The translations under genes were made by a program, and so were the position numbers. DNA of 64,000 nucleotides from Robertmurraya sp. FSL R5-0851 (GTDB taxonomy: Bacteria > Bacillota > Bacilli > Bacillales > Cytobacillaceae). The notes under the pieces are model-generated. The model was not told the origin of the DNA and ran no database searches. It saw nothing but the letters and a program-made list of their open reading frames with translations. The stretch is from contig NZ_JBBOOE010000001.1 in the NCBI RefSeq assembly GCF_038002965.1, forward strand, positions 3,639,001 to 3,703,000, read 5' to 3'. Shown piece by piece: positions 19,388-29,161 of this stretch; position 1 is the first letter of the stretch; the number at the start of each line of letters is the position of its first letter.

Positions 19388-21025
19388 TCATGGAATCGGT
19401 GTAAGTTCTGCCTGCTGAATAATTTTTTGTGCTTCTTCCGGCTCAAGCCAGCGTTCCTTTTGCAGCTTTTCGACAGAGGCTTTAACTTGCTTGACGTAAT
19501 TTTGATGCGGTGCGACAGTTCCATAGATTTGCTGCAGTTTCTCGCTGGAGAAATCTTCTTGATGGCCAAACGACCATGCATACACATAACCTTCTTTTAA
19601 CGTCGCATACTCGTAGTAAGTAGCTGTCGGAACGTCAACATGTGGGCTGCGTACGCCGCCAAGAACGTTTCCATATTGATCTTTTACAAACGATGCATTG
19701 AAGGTCTCTCCAAAAAGACTTTCCGAAGTTCCGACTCCCGCCTGTACCTTCAACGGCTCTGCATGCGGAGGACGAATACCTTTAATGACCCAGCGCTCCA
19801 TATTTTTATACATTGCCATTTCAATATAATGTCGTGGCAGTTGGTTGGCCTTCGGCTCTACTCCACCGTAAGCATATGGCACTTGGGTCGGAAGGTTTCC
19901 AGCTTTTACGATTTGTTCAGCAGGTGGCTGATAATTTACAATGAGTGCCGGACCATGAACGGCACCAGCAATTTCATACATACGATAGCCTGCTCCTGGA
20001 GTGTCACTGTCGGCTTGGCGCCATTTATAGCTGGACAACTGGAAAATATCACCTTGTGCATCAATCCTCATAAAAGGTACATGCTTGCTCGGCAGTTTGC
20101 TTCGAGGGTCTTTTTCATCTGTTGCCGCTACGCATTGGTTAATCGGTACAGTCCTGCCCGCCCCAGAAGCGGAGACGAAGCCATCATATACGGTTTCTCC
20201 ATTTGAAAGTTTCGCATCTTCCGCAAAATTGGCGGCATACGTGTTAATATAAAAGCCAGTTTGAGACTCTCCTGTCCCGAATACGTGCTTCACCTTGTAA
20301 TTGTGTAGTGGGTTGCTTTTGTCCTTACTTTGGACAAGAGATCCTACCTGGGAGATGATATCCCATGCAAGTCCGTTCTCATATAACTTGGAAAGATTCT
20401 CATCATAACCTGGTTCGCCAGGCAGTTTACCGCATACTTGCTGCTCAGGCTTCAACGGGTTTGCCATCGATAAAGGTTCATACCGTTTTGGATCGATTCG
20501 TTCGAGTGAAGCGATGACATTCGGTTTAACAGTCACAGCTACCCAAATATCCCCGTCGCGCATGACCTTTTCCTGAACGACTGGCCACTGGACTTCAACA
20601 TCCCAGCCGCGTGATGGGTTATTCAGTTCCACCCAGACATTGCCGCTGAACTTTTTAGGATTTTCCGGTTTCCTAACGACAATACGTGTGGTATATGGCG
20701 CATTAGCGGTCCGTACTTGAGGTGTTAACGCTTTACCGTCTGAACCCCAGTCATAAACGTTAGCTTTCCCGCTAACAAAATACTCGTCTAAACGATAACC
20801 ATGACCCTCAAGGTCGGTTCCACCTACAGTAAATGGCTGGGAATTTTCCGTAACCGAAATAGGTCCAGTAACCTTCGGTATGGCGACTGATGTCACTTTC
20901 TTGGTTGAGGGATCTTCTTTGGAGCTTTTCGTAGATGCCTGGGCCCAATCGAATGTGAAGAGAGATGTTGTTAACACCAGACTGGCCGTTACCAGCAGCC
21001 AGCGCTTTTTAGAAAAGTTTCTCAT
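19388..21025 (-). CDS. Secreted alpha/beta-hydrolase domain protein
   Basis: Protein of 545 aa with an N-terminal signal peptide (cut after about residue 30, AQAS), so it is secreted. It has an alpha/beta hydrolase architecture with the nucleophile elbow FGTGESQTGFY and a late histidine in GAVHGPALI. It resembles the alpha/beta-hydrolase-domain family (PF20091-like) whose substrates are mostly unknown. The gene is single, in the same direction as its neighbours, between a binding-protein scrap and the AraC gene, which suggests later insertion. No operator of the LacI type lies directly upstream. An esterase acting on plant sugar esters would fit the context but is a guess. Confidence 0.72.
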   Translation of the reverse strand: MRNFSKKRWLLVTASLVLTTSLFTFDWAQASTKSSKEDPSTKKVTSVAIPKVTGPISVTENSQPFTVGGTDLEGHGYRLDEYFVSGKANVYDWGSDGKALTPQVRTANAPYTTRIVVRKPENPKKFSGNVWVELNNPSRGWDVEVQWPVVQEKVMRDGDIWVAVTVKPNVIASLERIDPKRYEPLSMANPLKPEQQVCGKLPGEPGYDENLSKLYENGLAWDIISQVGSLVQSKDKSNPLHNYKVKHVFGTGESQTGFYINTYAANFAEDAKLSNGETVYDGFVSASGAGRTVPINQCVAATDEKDPRSKLPSKHVPFMRIDAQGDIFQLSSYKWRQADSDTPGAGYRMYEIAGAVHGPALIVNYQPPAEQIVKAGNLPTQVPYAYGGVEPKANQLPRHYIEMAMYKNMERWVIKGIRPPHAEPLKVQAGVGTSESLFGETFNASFVKDQYGNVLGGVRSPHVDVPTATYYEYATLKEGYVYAWSFGHQEDFSSEKLQQIYGTVAPHQNYVKQVKASVEKLQKERWLEPEEAQKIIQQAELTPIP

Positions 21026-21440
21026 TTTTTACCTCCATTGTAATTAGAATCATTTCAACGATTGCCTTCAAAAATAGAAACCTATTAAATTGCTTTCGTG
21101 CGTTTCCTCCCCTCTTGATTTCATATGTATAAAAATCAATTTAAAGGCAACCACCCCCTTTAAGGATCAGTACATATTGTAACTGGTTAGAATTTTCAGC
21201 AATATCTTTTAATGGAACCATGCAAACACCTACTTCTAAAATAAACTCAAAATTTTATATTTTAATTAATCAATTAATTTTTTGCTGTTAAATAGCCTTT
21301 CAATGGATTCGTATTTATAATACAGTTAATATAGTTAACGGAAAATTAATAAAATTGTGAATTAAAATACACATTTCTGTTGACGTTTACAAAGAGTGAC
21401 TAAAAGTTTTCCAAAAAGGAAAACTATATATTATAGTAAA
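21026..21440. other. Intergenic stretch upstream of the hydrolase gene
   Basis: No gene seen on either strand. The part at 21330-21381 (AATAAAATTGTGAATTAAAA and following TACACATTTCTGTTGAC) is a diverged repeat of 19207-19245. Both copies precede a hairpin beginning CTCTAATC, so the hydrolase gene may sit inside a duplicated flank. Confidence 0.45.
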
Positions 21441-21482
21441 AAAATACTCTAATCTTTCCCTAAAGTGTTGGAAAGATTAGAG
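21441..21482 (-). terminator. Terminator of the AraC-family gene
   Basis: Perfect 13-bp stem CTCTAATCTTTCC/GGAAAGATTAGAG followed on the minus strand by a U-rich tail, two bases after the gene's stop codon. Confidence 0.85.
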
Positions 21483-21484
21483 CA

Positions 21485-22297
21485 TTATACTTTCATTCTT
21501 CTGAATTTCCCCGGCGGGCTCCCTGTCATTTTTTTAAAAAGTAGATTGAAATAATTAGCATTTTCATAGCCTATTAACGAGGCTATTTCTCTCACAGAAA
21601 GATTGGAATGCTCCAGCAGCCTTTTTGCCTCTTCAATACGGCACTGAATTATGTATTGAATGGGCGGCAGGCCCACTTCTTCTTTAAAAACGTGTCCTAA
21701 GTGGTAGGGGCTTACATAAACGAGGTTGGCTAAATCGTTTAAGGTCAGCTCTTGCCGAAAATTTTCTTCAATATATTTTTTTACTTCAAGGCACACAGAT
21801 GAAAGGGAAGGATGAGGATTGGCATTTTTCAATAGACGAGTAACTTTAATCACTACCGTTTGTAATATTGAGGAAATGATATCTTGGTAACCCGCATGCT
21901 TTTTATCATATTCACTTAATATTACCTTTAAATAATTATGAATCTCCCTCTTTTCTTCCTGCAAATTAATAATAGGAAGATCTGTGGATTCTATCAAACA
22001 ACCTTTCTGCTTCCCATTGATATGGAGATTGGAAAAACAGATGGAAATCCCATTAAGAGGATCGTCCATACAAGATTTCACCTCGAGATCACTTAATGGA
22101 TTTAATATGATAAGGTCTCCTGTTTTTCCCTCAAAATGGTTTTCTTCAAATATAAAATCACCTCGTCCTTGCTCTATAAAGATAATCTCTGTATAGTCAG
22201 AGTCGGCATTTTTCTTATAACGCAGAGGATTTTTTGGATTGATTTCTGATGCAGATATTAATCGAGGAGTTTCTAGTAGAATGGAGGTTTTTTGCAC
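21485..22297 (-). CDS. AraC-family transcriptional regulator
   Basis: Protein of 270 aa with a GTG start after AGGGGGC. The N-terminal ~150 residues form a cupin-like sensing domain (EIIFIEQGRGDFIFEEN); the C-terminal ~100 residues have two helix-turn-helix units (LTLNDLANLVYVSPYHLGHV and VREIASLIGYENANYFNLLF) ending in SPPGKFRR. It follows the TIM-barrel gene at 22371 by 73 bases in the same direction, so it may be the last gene of operon B2 and give it positive control. Ligand unknown. Confidence 0.9.
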   Translation of the reverse strand: MQKTSILLETPRLISASEINPKNPLRYKKNADSDYTEIIFIEQGRGDFIFEENHFEGKTGDLIILNPLSDLEVKSCMDDPLNGISICFSNLHINGKQKGCLIESTDLPIINLQEEKREIHNYLKVILSEYDKKHAGYQDIISSILQTVVIKVTRLLKNANPHPSLSSVCLEVKKYIEENFRQELTLNDLANLVYVSPYHLGHVFKEEVGLPPIQYIIQCRIEEAKRLLEHSNLSVREIASLIGYENANYFNLLFKKMTGSPPGKFRRMKV

Positions 22298-22370
22298 GGC
22301 GAATGCCCCCTTTAAAGAAGAAATGGCGGGCGACTACAGGTACCTGTTATCGCCCGGATTTTGTCCAAGA

Positions 22371-23222
22371 TTATTTGTATTCCCAGCCAATTTCTTTTAA
22401 CTTTTCTTTCAAGTAAGCAATCGATTGTTTAGCATACCAATCCGGCTCAGATTGTCTAGCATGGAATCCGACTTCCATTGATAGATATCCATCATAGTTG
22501 ATATCCTTTAATGCTCTTAAAACAGCATCGTAGTCACAACGGCCTTGACCTGGTGGCAGGCGGTCGCTATCAGCGATATGAACATGGTGGAGCTTATCCT
22601 TCATGCGGTATACATAGTCGCTTGATACTTCATTTCGATATAAGGCATGGAAGGTATCGAACATAACTTTTACATTGTCCATACCAGATTGCTCGGCTAA
22701 TAGAAGAGCATCGTCCGCAGTTTCGATTAAATTGCTGTCCGCAGGAGTTGGTTCCACCACGAGTGTCACGCCAAGATCCTTTGCATAGGTTGCTACTTCA
22801 ATTAAGCCTTCTAAGCTGTAGTTCCATGCTTCTTGCTGTGAAGTTCCAAAAACCACCCAGCCTGCAATCCACATAACTGTAGGGCATTCCCATTCATGTG
22901 CTAAGCGAACGACTTCCTTATAATGTTTAATCGTAAATTCTCTTTCTTCCTTTAATGGAGAGCTTGGGTTCATTCCCGGGCCTCCGCCTGGTGCTGGGAG
23001 CATAGATGAAACCTTTAAGTTCTTCTCCTTGAGCAATTTTTTAATTTCTTGTCTTCTTTCAGGTGATAAATAGTCCGGCCACGCATGTGGAGCGGCACAG
23101 CCAATTTCAATCGCATCGTAACCAAAAGAAGAAAGACGATTGATGACTTCCTCTAACGGGTAAGAAGAAAGCCAGTTTGGAAAACTACTATAAACCCATG
23201 TATTAAATGAAATTCCTTTCAT
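22371..23222 (-). CDS. Sugar epimerase/isomerase, TIM barrel (third type)
   Basis: Protein of 283 aa of the PF01261 fold, only distantly related to the other four in the window. Likely metal ligands: VVEPTPADSNL (Glu), VMFDTFHAL (Asp..His), HVHIADSDR and LSMEVGFHAR (Glu), with the HIADSDRLPPGQG loop typical of D-tagatose 3-epimerase and hydroxypyruvate-isomerase relatives. It follows the zinc dehydrogenase at 23317 in operon B2. It may interconvert a keto sugar made by that dehydrogenase. Confidence 0.82.
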   Translation of the reverse strand: MKGISFNTWVYSSFPNWLSSYPLEEVINRLSSFGYDAIEIGCAAPHAWPDYLSPERRQEIKKLLKEKNLKVSSMLPAPGGGPGMNPSSPLKEEREFTIKHYKEVVRLAHEWECPTVMWIAGWVVFGTSQQEAWNYSLEGLIEVATYAKDLGVTLVVEPTPADSNLIETADDALLLAEQSGMDNVKVMFDTFHALYRNEVSSDYVYRMKDKLHHVHIADSDRLPPGQGRCDYDAVLRALKDINYDGYLSMEVGFHARQSEPDWYAKQSIAYLKEKLKEIGWEYK

Positions 23223-23316
23223 TGTTTACAGCTCCTTTTTGCTCTTTTATAAAAATTGGTTTCTCTATAGCAAGTGATTCGACAGTTATAACCACTTACA
23301 GAGTACTACCACTTTC

Positions 23317-24351
23317 TTATTCCCAAACAAACACTGCTTTTTCAGTTTTTCTTTCATCAAACATTTGGAAGGCAGTTGCAGCTTCATCCAATTTAAATCG
23401 ATGTGTGACTAATTTTTCAACAGGCAGATTCTTTCTAACAATGAACTCAGCGATTTCGTCGAATTCTTGAATCGGGAAGTACCAAGATCCAATTACGGTA
23501 ATTTGTTTACGGATGAACTGCTGGCTTGGCTTAATTGTTGTTTCTTTGCTTTCGCCGATAAACGCTACACGACCATGGGCTCTCACGCAATCTAATGCAT
23601 CATTTTCTGCATAAGGGCTTCCAGAGCAATCAATCGCAGCAGTGGCTCCTAATCCGTTGGTAATGCGGGAAATTTCTTCTTGAACATTCATTGTTTTACC
23701 ATTGATGGTGTAATCTGCCCCTAATTCCTTCGCAAGCTCCAAACGTTCATCAAGCATGTCAACCGCGATCACGGTTGCACCTAGTCCTTTGGCGATCATC
23801 ACACCCGCACCGCCCATTGGACCCATTCCAAAAATAACAAGATAGTCTCTTCCAGAAATGCCTAATCTCTTTTGCGCATGATAAAGGGTTCCCACTGCGT
23901 CTGTTGAAACCGCTGCTGTTACGAAACTCATGCTATCAGGCAGCCTCATGCAGTTTTCTGCCGGAACTACCATGTACTCAGCGTCACCGCCATGAGAGTC
24001 AAAGCCGATGCATTTAAACTCTTTACAGAACATTTTGTAGCCTGATTTACAGTATTCACATTCGCCGCAGCCTAAAGCTAAGTAAACCGCTACACGGTCA
24101 CCTGGCTTGAAATTGCTTACCCCTTCACCAAGTTCAGTAATAACACCTGCAGGTTCATGACCTGGAACCGTGCATCCGCATTTTGTTCCTTCAAATACAG
24201 ATGTTCCATAATACAAGCTCATATCACTGCGGCAAATCGCAGATGCCTTCAATTGAACGAGTACTTCTCCTTGTCCTGGTGTTGGGATTTCAATCTCGCG
24301 AATTTCTACTTGTTTGTCTCCTGGAAAAAATACTGCTTGCATTGTTGACAT
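23317..24351 (-). CDS. Zinc-dependent sugar/polyol dehydrogenase
   Basis: Medium-chain dehydrogenase of 344 aa. Catalytic zinc: ICRSDMSLYYG and PGHEPAGVITELGEGV; structural zinc: CGECEYCKSGYKMFC; coenzyme site: VIFGMGPMGGAGVMIAKG. It resembles L-iditol or threonine dehydrogenases. It belongs to operon B2 between two TIM-barrel genes and has no counterpart in set A, so it may widen the range of sugars used. A GGAGG-like site precedes the ATG. Confidence 0.87.
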   Translation of the reverse strand: MSTMQAVFFPGDKQVEIREIEIPTPGQGEVLVQLKASAICRSDMSLYYGTSVFEGTKCGCTVPGHEPAGVITELGEGVSNFKPGDRVAVYLALGCGECEYCKSGYKMFCKEFKCIGFDSHGGDAEYMVVPAENCMRLPDSMSFVTAAVSTDAVGTLYHAQKRLGISGRDYLVIFGMGPMGGAGVMIAKGLGATVIAVDMLDERLELAKELGADYTINGKTMNVQEEISRITNGLGATAAIDCSGSPYAENDALDCVRAHGRVAFIGESKETTIKPSQQFIRKQITVIGSWYFPIQEFDEIAEFIVRKNLPVEKLVTHRFKLDEAATAFQMFDERKTEKAVFVWE

Positions 24352-24426
24352 AATCGTTCCTCCGGTAAGTTATTTTTTAAAAAAACGTCCAACCCGTGCT
24401 CCACTTAGCACTTTGTTCGAAAAAAA

Positions 24427-25398
24427 CTAAGCCCACCACATTTCTGTAAGCTGTTCCTTAAACATAGCTCCTTTTAAAAGAGAAATAGCCTTCTTTAATC
24501 CCTCATCCGTTGAAGCTAGCATATCTTCATGTTCGATGGAAATCACATAATCATAGCCCACTGCTCTTAACGCACTGACGATGTCTTTCCACATTTTTTC
24601 ATCCGAGCCATACCCAACGGATCTGAACGTCCATGAGCGGTCTAAAATCTTGCTATAATGCTTCGTATCTAGTACTCCATTAATCTGTATATTAGCTTGG
24701 TCTAAATAAGTATCCTTCGCATGGAAATGGAAGATCGCATTTTCACGACCAAGTTTTTTGATAGCTTGAACAGGATCGATTCCCTGCCAAATTAAATGGC
24801 TCGGGTCAAAATTCGCCCCAATGTTTTCGCCCGCGTGTTCCCTTAACCTCAACAATGTTTCTGGATTATAGACCACAAATCCTGGATGCATTTCAAAAGC
24901 AATTTGGTTAATGCCATGCTGCTCCGCGAATTTCGCTTCCTCTTTCCAATAAGGAATCACGACTTCGTTCCATTGCCAGTTAAGGACATCCAAATATTCC
25001 GGCGGCCACGAGCATGTGACCCAGTTAGGATTTTTAGCGTCCTTATTGTCACCTGGACATCCAGAAAATCCGTTAATAACCGGTATTTCTAAGCGTTCCG
25101 CAAGTAATACCGTTTTTCTCCATACCTCATGAGAATTGGCAGCGAACTTTAAATCGGGATGCAGCGGATTCCCATGACAGCTTAGTGCGCTGATGGTGAT
25201 CCCTCGGCTTTCAAGCGCTCGCAGAAAGGCTCTCGCTTTTTCCGGAGACTCCAATAATTCATCCGGATTACAGTGATGGTTTCCTGGGTAGTTCCCAGTC
25301 CCTAATTCAACTGCCTCGACACCCATTCCCACTAACTTGTCGAGCATTTCTTCAAATGGAAGGTTTTGATACAGCGGAGTAAATACACCTAGTTTCAT
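24427..25398 (-). CDS. Sugar phosphate isomerase/epimerase family TIM barrel (copy B)
   Basis: Protein of 323 aa from the ATG at 25398 (GGAGG site; the ATG overlaps the upstream gene's TGA as ATGA). Closely similar to the protein at 11988 and of the same length; it has VEAVELGTGNYPG, IAFEMHPGFVVYN, GANFDPSHLIWQG, FHFHAKDTYLD and ISIEHEDML. Longer upstream readings are not supported by a ribosome site. Same proposed role as copy A. Confidence 0.85.
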   Translation of the reverse strand: MKLGVFTPLYQNLPFEEMLDKLVGMGVEAVELGTGNYPGNHHCNPDELLESPEKARAFLRALESRGITISALSCHGNPLHPDLKFAANSHEVWRKTVLLAERLEIPVINGFSGCPGDNKDAKNPNWVTCSWPPEYLDVLNWQWNEVVIPYWKEEAKFAEQHGINQIAFEMHPGFVVYNPETLLRLREHAGENIGANFDPSHLIWQGIDPVQAIKKLGRENAIFHFHAKDTYLDQANIQINGVLDTKHYSKILDRSWTFRSVGYGSDEKMWKDIVSALRAVGYDYVISIEHEDMLASTDEGLKKAISLLKGAMFKEQLTEMWWA

Positions 25399-26573
25399 GT
25401 AAGAACCTCCTTGGCTGCTTGCACCTTCACCCATTTTTGCTTTTTGTGGCTTTCCAGGATGGCATCGGTAATGCACATGGAAATATGGCCATCTTCAAAC
25501 GTCGCAAACTTAGGCTTGTCTGTTTTCAGACTCTTGCCATCGCGAACAAAGGAGTAGAAATTCGACATCATATTTTTCAAGGCATCCGGCCAGCCTTCAT
25601 TATGTCCACCTGGATGGTGGATGGCAGACCTTGCTTCTGAATTAAACAAGGCAGGATCCGCTAACAGAATTTCATTGGCACGGTCCCTATGTCCAATCCA
25701 TAATTTTTCAGGTTCTTCCTGATTCCAAAAAATAGAGCTTTTGCTTCCATTGATTTCAAAGCTTAATCGATTTTTCCGGCCAGCACTTACTTGTGATACC
25801 GTAAAGACTCCTCTTGATCCATCCTCAAAGTGAACCAGAACGGATGCATAGTCCTCTGTATTAATTGGAACATCTTCAAATTCTTGCTCTGATGAAGTCT
25901 GTGTACTAAACGTAGCCATTGCATTTTTTGCTTTCTTTCGTACCGGAATGACTGTTGCCAAATCGGCAAACACTTTCACAATCTTCTTCCCGGTTACATA
26001 TTGAACCGTATCGCACCAGTGGGAACCAATATCTGCTACAGCACGGGATTTGCCACCTACTTCAGGGGCTAAGCGCCAGTTAAAATCTGTTTCATACAAT
26101 AACCAATCCTGCAGGTAGCTACCGTGTACCAAATTTACTTTCCCAAGCTCACCGTTTACGATTTTAGCTTGTAAATTTTGAACACTGGCATGCTGTCTGT
26201 AATTAAAGTTCACCGCATGGATGACTCCATGTTTTTCTGCTAATGCCAGCAATTCTGCTGATTCTTCACTGTTCATTGCCAGTGGTTTCTCGGAAACGAC
26301 ATGCTTTCCTGCTAAAATAATCTCTTTATTAATCGCAAAGTGAAGGTGATTCGGGGTGCAATTATGGACAACCTGGATTTGGCTGTCTTTCAACATTTCA
26401 CGGTAATCACCATAGGCTTTCGGAATTCCAAGCTCGGCTGCTTTTTGGTCAGCGACTTCTTGACGGGTTTCCGCCAATCCTACTACTTCAACGAATCCAA
26501 GTCTTCGGATCGCTTCAATGTGAGTTGGCCCGATAAAACCGGTCCCGATAATACCAACTTTTATCTTCTTCAC
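25395..26573 (-). CDS. Gfo/Idh/MocA oxidoreductase, LgdC-like (copy B)
   Basis: Protein of 392 aa starting at GTG after AGGAGG. Motifs are GIIGTGFIGPTHIE, SEKPLAM and ADIGSHWCDTVQY. It is closely similar to the protein at 12956, with most changes in residues 205-225 and 325-340. In operon B2 it follows the ABC permease gene and is translationally coupled to the TIM barrel, the same gene pair as in set A. Confidence 0.83.
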   Translation of the reverse strand: MKKIKVGIIGTGFIGPTHIEAIRRLGFVEVVGLAETRQEVADQKAAELGIPKAYGDYREMLKDSQIQVVHNCTPNHLHFAINKEIILAGKHVVSEKPLAMNSEESAELLALAEKHGVIHAVNFNYRQHASVQNLQAKIVNGELGKVNLVHGSYLQDWLLYETDFNWRLAPEVGGKSRAVADIGSHWCDTVQYVTGKKIVKVFADLATVIPVRKKAKNAMATFSTQTSSEQEFEDVPINTEDYASVLVHFEDGSRGVFTVSQVSAGRKNRLSFEINGSKSSIFWNQEEPEKLWIGHRDRANEILLADPALFNSEARSAIHHPGGHNEGWPDALKNMMSNFYSFVRDGKSLKTDKPKFATFEDGHISMCITDAILESHKKQKWVKVQAAKEVLT

Positions 26574-26643
26574 TGCTCTTCCTCCTGTTCGAAAAATCTA
26601 CTCGTGCTGCATTTTGACTGTTTCGTTCTTGGTTTTCACAAAC

Positions 26644-27624
26644 CTATCGCTTCATCGCTTTCTTACCAAATGCAACCGCCAAGATGATGATAATTCCTTT
26701 GATAATCATTTGCTGACTGACATCCAGACCCATAATGATCAAACCATTATTAATCGTACCAATCATGAGGGAACCTACAATCGTTCCGATAATCGTTCCT
26801 ACACCACCGAACAAGCTTGTTCCGCCAAGAATAACCGCAGCGATAACTGAAAGCTCATCTCCTTCACCGAAGGAAAAACGTCCGGCATTCATACGACCTG
26901 CATAGAGAAGACCAGCTAAACCAGCCATTAATCCTGTACCTAGGAAAACCATTAACTTGATTTTCATTGTCTTAACACCAGAGAACCTTGCAGCATTTTC
27001 ATTTCCGCCTGTCGCTAGAACCTGACGGCCAAATGATGTTTTACGAAGTAACACATGAGCTATCACAGTGAATACAACTGTCCAAAGAAGAAGAACCGGA
27101 ATCGGACCAATGTCACCTGAACCGAAGATGAAGTTGAAATTAGCATTTACAATTGGAACTGGAGCCGTGTCAGTTACCCACATTGCAAACCCCTTGATCG
27201 CTCCCATTGTTCCAAGCGTTACTAAGAAGGAAGGAATCGCTACTTTTGTTACAAGTAAACCATTGATTAATCCAACTACTAGTCCTGTTCCAACACCGCC
27301 AATAAGTCCGCCGATGATGCCATACCCTGCTTGAAGTGCTAATGCTCCGACTAATGAAGATAGAGCGGCAATTGATCCAACCGAAAGGTCAATTTCTCCT
27401 GTACTAATAACAAATGTCATTGCCAACGCCATTAAAGAAATCGTCGCTGTTTGTCTAACAATATTTAACAAGTTTCCTGATGTTAAAAACCCATCATCAC
27501 TTAAGGTGATAGAAAAATAGATTAATACTCCTACAAAAGCGAAATAAACAATATAATTGCGCCACTCGAAGCCTTTCAATACCGGATTTTCCGGCTTTTG
27601 TAAATTAGAAACCTTGGATTGCAT
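26644..27624 (-). CDS. Sugar ABC importer permease (RbsC type)
   Basis: Protein of 326 aa with 8-10 membrane helices and the family signatures STGEIDLSVGSIAALSSLVG, ATGGNENAARFSGV and GGTSLFGGVGTIIGTIVGSL. It makes the membrane channel of a ribose-type importer. Its start overlaps the end of the ATPase gene by 20 bases, showing a tight operon: binding protein, ATPase, permease. Confidence 0.94.
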   Translation of the reverse strand: MQSKVSNLQKPENPVLKGFEWRNYIVYFAFVGVLIYFSITLSDDGFLTSGNLLNIVRQTATISLMALAMTFVISTGEIDLSVGSIAALSSLVGALALQAGYGIIGGLIGGVGTGLVVGLINGLLVTKVAIPSFLVTLGTMGAIKGFAMWVTDTAPVPIVNANFNFIFGSGDIGPIPVLLLWTVVFTVIAHVLLRKTSFGRQVLATGGNENAARFSGVKTMKIKLMVFLGTGLMAGLAGLLYAGRMNAGRFSFGEGDELSVIAAVILGGTSLFGGVGTIIGTIVGSLMIGTINNGLIIMGLDVSQQMIIKGIIIILAVAFGKKAMKR

Positions 27625-29101
27625 ATTGTAATTCCTCCTCTGATTTAATCTCTTTGCGTGTAATCTCTTTCTTTATTTTCCCATCATGCATGACGATTAC
27701 ACGGTCACTTAAGGCAAGCAGCTCTGGGAGTTCGGAGGAGACCACAAGGATCGCCTTGCCGCTTTCGGCCATTGCTCTGATAATTTCAACGATTTCCGTT
27801 TTAGCACCAATATCCACACCGATGGTTGGTTCATCCAACATAAGGACGGTAGGATCATTCGCAAGCCACTTGGCAAGAACGATTTTTTGCTGATTCCCCC
27901 CCGACAACAATCTGGCTTGTTTAAAAATATGATCGGTTTTAATATTGAGCTTTCGTACAAATTCATTACTAATGTCATTGGATTTTTTATTATCAATAAA
28001 CGTTCCTTTTTTCACCTTCGAAAGAATGGGTAGAATCATATTATCCTTGACACTATGTTCAAGCACCAACCCTTGCATGCGCCGATCCTCTGGAATCAGA
28101 GCAAGACCGGCATCGATCGCATGTCTAGGACTCTTAATCGTTTGTTTTTGCCCATTCACATAGATGTCTCCGTTCTCAATCGGGTCAATCCCGAAAAGAG
28201 CTCGAACTAGCTCTGTTCTACCGCTTCCCATCAACCCGGCAATGCCGACGATTTCGCCTGGCTGAATTTTAAGATTAATATTTTGAACCTTGCCAGCACT
28301 TACGTTTCTTGCCTCAAAGATCGGCGGCACGTCAGTTGCGTAAGAACGTTCCTTCCATTCAAAGGCCTGGTCAAACTCCATACCGACAATATGTTGAATA
28401 ACGGTATCAAGAGTTGTTTCACTGCAAGTTTCCGTTGTAATGTAGCGGCCATCTCGTAAAATCGTGATTCGGTCACATATTTGAAAGATTTCATCCATCC
28501 GGTGAGAAATATAGATGATGGAATAACCTTTTTCTTTCAATTTGTTAATAAAACCAAATAGCACTTCTGTTTCATTTTTCGTTAAGGAAGAGGTTGGCTC
28601 ATCCATGATCAGTATTTTTGCCTCTTGCGATAGCGCTTTGGCGATTTCTGTCATTTGCCAATAGCCAACGCCTAAGTTTTGGACAATATCAGAAGGTTTA
28701 ATATCTACGCCTAATTCTTCTAGCAGCTTTTCTGTTTTCTTTTCACAATCTCTATCATCTAAAAATCCCAGCCCTGTTTTCTTCTCACGAGTAAGAAAGA
28801 TATTTTGGGCTACTGTAAGAGTTGGAATTAAACTAAACTCTTGGAAAATCATCGATATATTATTTTTTTGAGCCTCTTCATAGCTCTTAATGCTCACAGA
28901 CTTTCCTTCAATCAAAATTTCGCCGCTATCGGCAGTATAAACGCCCGTAAGGATTTTCATTAACGTCGATTTTCCGGCCCCATTTCCCCCCATCAAAGCG
29001 TGAACCTCACCTTTTTTGACGGAGAAATTGACATCCTTCAGTACGGGAATCCCATTAAATGCTTTATTGATATTTTTCATTTCAAGAATAGATTGATCCA
29101 T
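27605..29101 (-). CDS. Sugar ABC importer ATPase with two nucleotide domains (RbsA type)
   Basis: Protein of 498 aa with two ATP-binding cassettes. First: GGNGAGKSTLMKIL, LIMDEPTSSLT. Second: GLMGSGRTELVRAL, LLSGGNQQKIVLAKW, LMLDEPTIGVD. This is the usual fused ATPase of ribose/galactose-type importers. It powers the permease at 26644 and could serve both binding proteins (29162 and 16997). Confidence 0.95.
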   Translation of the reverse strand: MDQSILEMKNINKAFNGIPVLKDVNFSVKKGEVHALMGGNGAGKSTLMKILTGVYTADSGEILIEGKSVSIKSYEEAQKNNISMIFQEFSLIPTLTVAQNIFLTREKKTGLGFLDDRDCEKKTEKLLEELGVDIKPSDIVQNLGVGYWQMTEIAKALSQEAKILIMDEPTSSLTKNETEVLFGFINKLKEKGYSIIYISHRMDEIFQICDRITILRDGRYITTETCSETTLDTVIQHIVGMEFDQAFEWKERSYATDVPPIFEARNVSAGKVQNINLKIQPGEIVGIAGLMGSGRTELVRALFGIDPIENGDIYVNGQKQTIKSPRHAIDAGLALIPEDRRMQGLVLEHSVKDNMILPILSKVKKGTFIDNKKSNDISNEFVRKLNIKTDHIFKQARLLSGGNQQKIVLAKWLANDPTVLMLDEPTIGVDIGAKTEIVEIIRAMAESGKAILVVSSELPELLALSDRVIVMHDGKIKKEITRKEIKSEEELQYAIQGF

Positions 29102-29161
29102 CTAAGTTCACCTTCTTTTCGTGATAGGGGCTGTTTACAAACAACCCCTATCGGATTGTAA

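Noticed and set aside
19640..20206. 188-aa plus-strand frame opposite the secreted hydrolase
   Set aside because: Antisense shadow of a convincing gene; no domain or ribosome site.
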